Assembly: GCA_018608405.1 (NCBI GenBank)
Contig: JABAZP010000015.1
Coordinates: 27,753-91,752, forward strand
Direction: 5' to 3'
DNA length: 64,000 nt
Origin: Flavobacteriales bacterium
Lineage (GTDB): Bacteria > Bacteroidota > Bacteroidia > Flavobacteriales_E > Vicingaceae
The position numbers and the translations under genes are program-made. Below the pieces are notes generated by a model. It did not search any database and was not told the DNA's origin. It saw only the letters and a program-made list of their open reading frames with translations. Of the stretch, positions 61,478-64,000 are shown one piece after another. Every line of letters starts with the position of its first letter. The first letter of the stretch is position 1.

Positions 61478-62719
61478 TTGAAACAATCATTATTAATACT
61501 CCTAGGTATATTGAGCAGTCACCTCACCGTGACTGCTCAATTGCGTATAGACACTTCGTATTCTCCCGAGCAAATCATTCGCAAGTTTTTGTTGAACGAA
61601 GAAAGTGACCTCATTATTAAGAACGTTAGTTTTAAAGGCAAACGACAGTCGATGGGGTACTTTTACAATGAAACGCCGCTAGATGTTATTAATCAAGGTG
61701 TTTTACTCTCAACAGGCGATGTGTTTGACGCCATGGGACCCAACAAGTCTGCTATCACCGGAACTCGAGGTTCGGGCTGGAGCGATAAGGATTTACAAGC
61801 CGTTGCAACTGGGGTAGTGATGGATGCAGTAGCCTTGGAATTTGATTTAATTGCCCTAAGAGATAGTATTGTTTTTGAGTACGTATTTGCTTCCGATGAG
61901 TATCCGGAATTTGTGGACAAAGGAGTAAACGACATTTTCGGATTCTTCTTAACACAGCAAAACTCACGTGCCTTATTTCCCATGAACTTGGCTCAAGTTC
62001 CTAATTCTAGAAAACCGGTCAGCATCAACAACATTAATCACCGCGTGAATGAGCAGTATTTCTTGCGTTCTGACTTTTTAAATGCACACGACGATGCTTT
62101 TTGGAAAAAGAACCCGGCAATTTTTTTACGTGCTCGCTTTTTTGAATACGATGGTTTTACTACCGTTTTGCGCGCCACCGCAAAGTTAGAACCTGGCGAA
62201 ACTTATCACCTTAAGTTTGCCATTGGCGATGTGGGCGACCGCATTTACGATTCTGCCGTCATGTTGAAAGCCAAAAGTTTTGCTTCTTCGGGTAAACGAA
62301 TTCCACAAGCAGATGCCATTGTGAAGAATGAGATCGATCAGAAGATGTCGGCCTTCAAAACCACCTATTCTCCTAACGAGGACCTTTCATTTAATCTTCA
62401 AATTAACTTCAATACCAATGAGGCCATTATTTTAGGAAGCTCTTTTGCAGAGCTGAATGAACTCGCGGATATAATGGGTGAATTTCAAGATTTGAGCATT
62501 GAAATTATTGGCCATACGGACAATGTAGGTTCGGAAGCAGCAAACTTAGATTTATCACGAAAGCGCGCCATTGCTGTAAAAAAATACATTTTCGATTTGG
62601 GCATACCTTACGAGCGATTGCAGCACAGTGCCAAGGGTGAATTGAGCCCCATTGCCGAAAATACGACAGAGGCCGGTAAAGCGAAGAATAGGAGGGTAGA
62701 GTTCCGGTTTAATTACTAG
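61478..62719 (+). CDS. Choice-of-anchor L protein with OmpA C-terminus
   Basis: About 413 residues. I prefer the TTG start at 61478, five bases past the prohibitin stop, which gives a good signal peptide (KQSLLILLGILSSHLTVTAQ); a GTG at 61463 is the alternative. Residues of about 20-255 are an anchor-L domain: NVSFKGKRQSMGYF, GVLLSTGDVFDAMGPNKS, FEYVFASDEYPEFVD. Residues of about 285-413 are OmpA-like, with the peptidoglycan-binding IEIIGHTDNVGSEAANLDLS and RKRAIAVKKYI. It probably links an outer-membrane or surface structure to the wall. Confidence 0.88.
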   Translation: MKQSLLILLGILSSHLTVTAQLRIDTSYSPEQIIRKFLLNEESDLIIKNVSFKGKRQSMGYFYNETPLDVINQGVLLSTGDVFDAMGPNKSAITGTRGSGWSDKDLQAVATGVVMDAVALEFDLIALRDSIVFEYVFASDEYPEFVDKGVNDIFGFFLTQQNSRALFPMNLAQVPNSRKPVSINNINHRVNEQYFLRSDFLNAHDDAFWKKNPAIFLRARFFEYDGFTTVLRATAKLEPGETYHLKFAIGDVGDRIYDSAVMLKAKSFASSGKRIPQADAIVKNEIDQKMSAFKTTYSPNEDLSFNLQINFNTNEAIILGSSFAELNELADIMGEFQDLSIEIIGHTDNVGSEAANLDLSRKRAIAVKKYIFDLGIPYERLQHSAKGELSPIAENTTEAGKAKNRRVEFRFNY

Positions 62720-63267
62720 AGGCTAGAAAACTCAATCGGCACACTCACTTTTGTTTTGTCCCACGTGAAGGTAAGGTTCACGTTGTACTCAAAAGCCATG
62801 GTAAACTGCTCCAATTCATCAGGAAAATCAACAGCTGCGGCATTAATTTTTACCACATCAAATTCAGGATTTCTTGAGGCTACATTTCCAAAGCTTACGC
62901 CCCAATCTGGAATTTCACTGTTTAAAATAACGGTCCATTGCGTTTGCTGAGGAATGGTCCAAAGTGAATAGATTCCTGCCGGTAGTTGTTGTTCTCCAAA
63001 TTTAATTTGCTTGTTGGTGGTAAAGGTTGTCGGTTCGTTGGCTCCTGTTCGCCATACTTCACCATAAGGTACCAAGCCACCAAAAATCTCTCTGCCCTTT
63101 TTGTAAGGTCTGCAATAAGTAGCTTCTAAGGCTAAATTACCCGATTTGTAAACGATGGTTTCTTGTGGGGAGTTTTTCTTGGTTTGTTCCATCATGTAAT
63201 CCATTCCGAAGTAACCTGCAACGCCTAAAACAACGATAATAATTCCAATCCACTTTAATGCTTTCAT
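62716..63267 (-). CDS. DUF2911 protein, membrane-anchored
   Basis: A 183-residue protein with an N-terminal segment (WIGIIIVVLGVAGYFGMDYM) that is an anchor or uncleaved signal, then one DUF2911 domain: YCRPYKKGREIFGGLVPYGE, VWRTGANEPTTFTTN, PAGIYSLWTIP. It is a shorter paralogue of the protein at 45160-46005, without the helical tail. It converges on the OmpA gene with a four-base overlap. The function is unknown. Confidence 0.85.
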   Translation of the reverse strand: MKALKWIGIIIVVLGVAGYFGMDYMMEQTKKNSPQETIVYKSGNLALEATYCRPYKKGREIFGGLVPYGEVWRTGANEPTTFTTNKQIKFGEQQLPAGIYSLWTIPQQTQWTVILNSEIPDWGVSFGNVASRNPEFDVVKINAAAVDFPDELEQFTMAFEYNVNLTFTWDKTKVSVPIEFSSL

Positions 63268-63348
63268 AGCTTCTAATTTTGATTAAAAGTACAAAGGAAT
63301 TCGAAATGGATGAAATTTAAATTTGGGTAAGAGATCAGATTAATTGAA

Positions 63349-63405
63349 CATTCGCGAGGGCAAATTTTCATGCCCTTTATTCTCGGACTACAAGTCCGCG
63401 CGAAC
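63349..63405. repeat. REP-like palindromic element
   Basis: Outer arms TTCGCG (63351-63356) and CGCGAA (63399-63404) enclose two hairpins: AGGGCA/TGCCCT (63357-63376) and CGGACT/AGTCCG (63384-63398). The three-way layout resembles repetitive extragenic palindromes. It lies between the DUF2911 and Mrr genes and is GC-rich. Confidence 0.65.
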
Positions 63406-63415
63406 AAGAGAGCGG

Positions 63416-64000
63416 TTATTCTCCTTCAAAAAAGTCATTGTCTAGCTCCTTAACTTCGTAAACAGTTTTTACTTGAATACCAACATTATATTGATGCATT
63501 AAGTCTACTAATTTTGCACCGTCAATTAGAATAATTGAATGATGTGCCTCTCTAGCTTTTCTGATGGCTGAATCATCAAAAGCAGAAGTGGTAATAAAAA
63601 CGCCTTTACTTGTGTCACCACTCATTGCCCCAATAAAGTTTCTGATATCCTTTTCTCGCACTTTATTTTCATTGTAACGTTTAGCTTGAGTATAGATCTT
63701 TTCAAGTCCTAACTTATCTTCATTGATAATTCCGTCTATTCCACCATCACCTGATTTTGATGTTTCAATAAAGTCACCATAACCCATTCTTTTAAGAAGT
63801 ATGAGAATTACTTTTTCAAAATAATAAGGATCAATTTCTTTAAGCTTTTCTAAGAGTTCGGTTTTTACTTCAGTTTCAATTGTTGAAAATCCTGAGTCAA
63901 TTAAATCTTGTGGTGAAGCACTATCAACATCAACGGAGTCAAGTTGGTCGTCATCATCTTTTTTACTTTTTACAGATTTACGGTGATGTATAAAATCACT
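63416..64000 (-). CDS. Mrr-type restriction endonuclease, C-terminal part (cut by window edge)
   Basis: A 194-residue readable part of an Mrr-family PD-(D/E)xK nuclease, which cuts foreign or methylated DNA. The frame is open to the window edge. An acidic linker (KKDDDDQLDSVDVDSA) precedes the winged-helix exit LKEIDPYYFEKVILILLKRM. The catalytic core is GYGDFIETSKSGDGGIDGII (Asp near the second half) followed by KIYTQAKRYNENKV (the QAK motif) and GVFITTSAFDDSA. The start is outside the window. No methyltransferase gene is seen. Confidence 0.9.
   Translation of the reverse strand, partial: SDFIHHRKSVKSKKDDDDQLDSVDVDSASPQDLIDSGFSTIETEVKTELLEKLKEIDPYYFEKVILILLKRMGYGDFIETSKSGDGGIDGIINEDKLGLEKIYTQAKRYNENKVREKDIRNFIGAMSGDTSKGVFITTSAFDDSAIRKAREAHHSIILIDGAKLVDLMHQYNVGIQVKTVYEVKELDNDFFEGE

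Noticed and set aside
1..64000. CRISPR array, prophage or integron
   Set aside because: No regularly spaced repeats, phage structural genes or integrase were seen.

Overview
The window is AT-rich, densely coding DNA from a Bacteroidota bacterium, most likely a free-living, probably marine member of the Flavobacteriales. The evidence for this: two secreted proteins end in type IX secretion (T9SS) sorting domains and a third does after one frameshift; there is a bacillithiol gene (bshB1); several promoters look like the Bacteroidota -7 element TAnnTTTG; family markers such as DUF2911, Porin_10, RlmF and a Tgt without zinc cysteines are present. No rRNA, CRISPR array, phage or plasmid module is seen. 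Both edges cut genes: ftsK on the left and an Mrr-type restriction endonuclease on the right.

Layout. 1-11.7 kb is mostly housekeeping: ftsK, two paralogous envelope proteins, an arginase-argS pair, ffh, folD, a damaged Crp/Fnr regulator coupled to a small glutaredoxin-like protein, an RRM protein, a periplasmic thioredoxin and a Porin_10 barrel. 11.7-13.4 kb is a scar: the 3' end of a TonB-dependent receptor is joined to a 5'-truncated group II intron, which is followed by the C-terminal piece of a membrane glycosyltransferase-like protein. 13.4-28.6 kb is accessory: a T9SS M1 peptidase, then an N-glycan dismantling locus (FucP-type transporter, GH92, GH2 beta-mannosidase, CutC, GH20, glycosylasparaginase), a chimeric frameshifted surface protein, its small partner and a PqqB-like hydrolase. 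clpB follows. Near 31.6 kb lies an N-terminal fragment that looks like the missing front of the membrane protein whose tail is at 13.1 kb.

32-48.7 kb is again mostly core: truncated haemoglobin, a peroxidase translationally coupled to bshB1, a three-gene surface-glycan operon (GT4, formyltransferase/GINT1-like fusion, flippase), bioY, rpmB, a broken beta-lactamase-family gene behind lptG and tgt, a GT2-sigma factor-rsmG run, yaaA-DUF2452-apbE and a small Cys-rich protein that could be NqrM-like. 48.8-64 kb holds DUF808, a 1097-residue T9SS BNR-repeat protein, an Lrp regulator, a FabH-like synthase, gapA, tRNA-Leu(GAG), a DEAD-box helicase, an FMN reductase, rlmF, a prohibitin-like protein, an anchor-L/OmpA protein, a second DUF2911 protein and the Mrr fragment.

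Two themes stand out. First, the N-glycan locus combines, in overlapping genes, the exo-enzymes needed to take an Asn-linked glycan from mannose cap to GlcNAc-Asn, with CutC embedded among them. Second, several genes are broken: the Crp regulator and the beta-lactamase-like gene each carry a one-base shift plus a nonsense codon, the surface protein at 26 kb has a one-base shift in an A8 tract, and there is evidence of rearrangement between 11.7 and 31.7 kb. Whether this is real decay or assembly and polishing error cannot be settled from the sequence alone.
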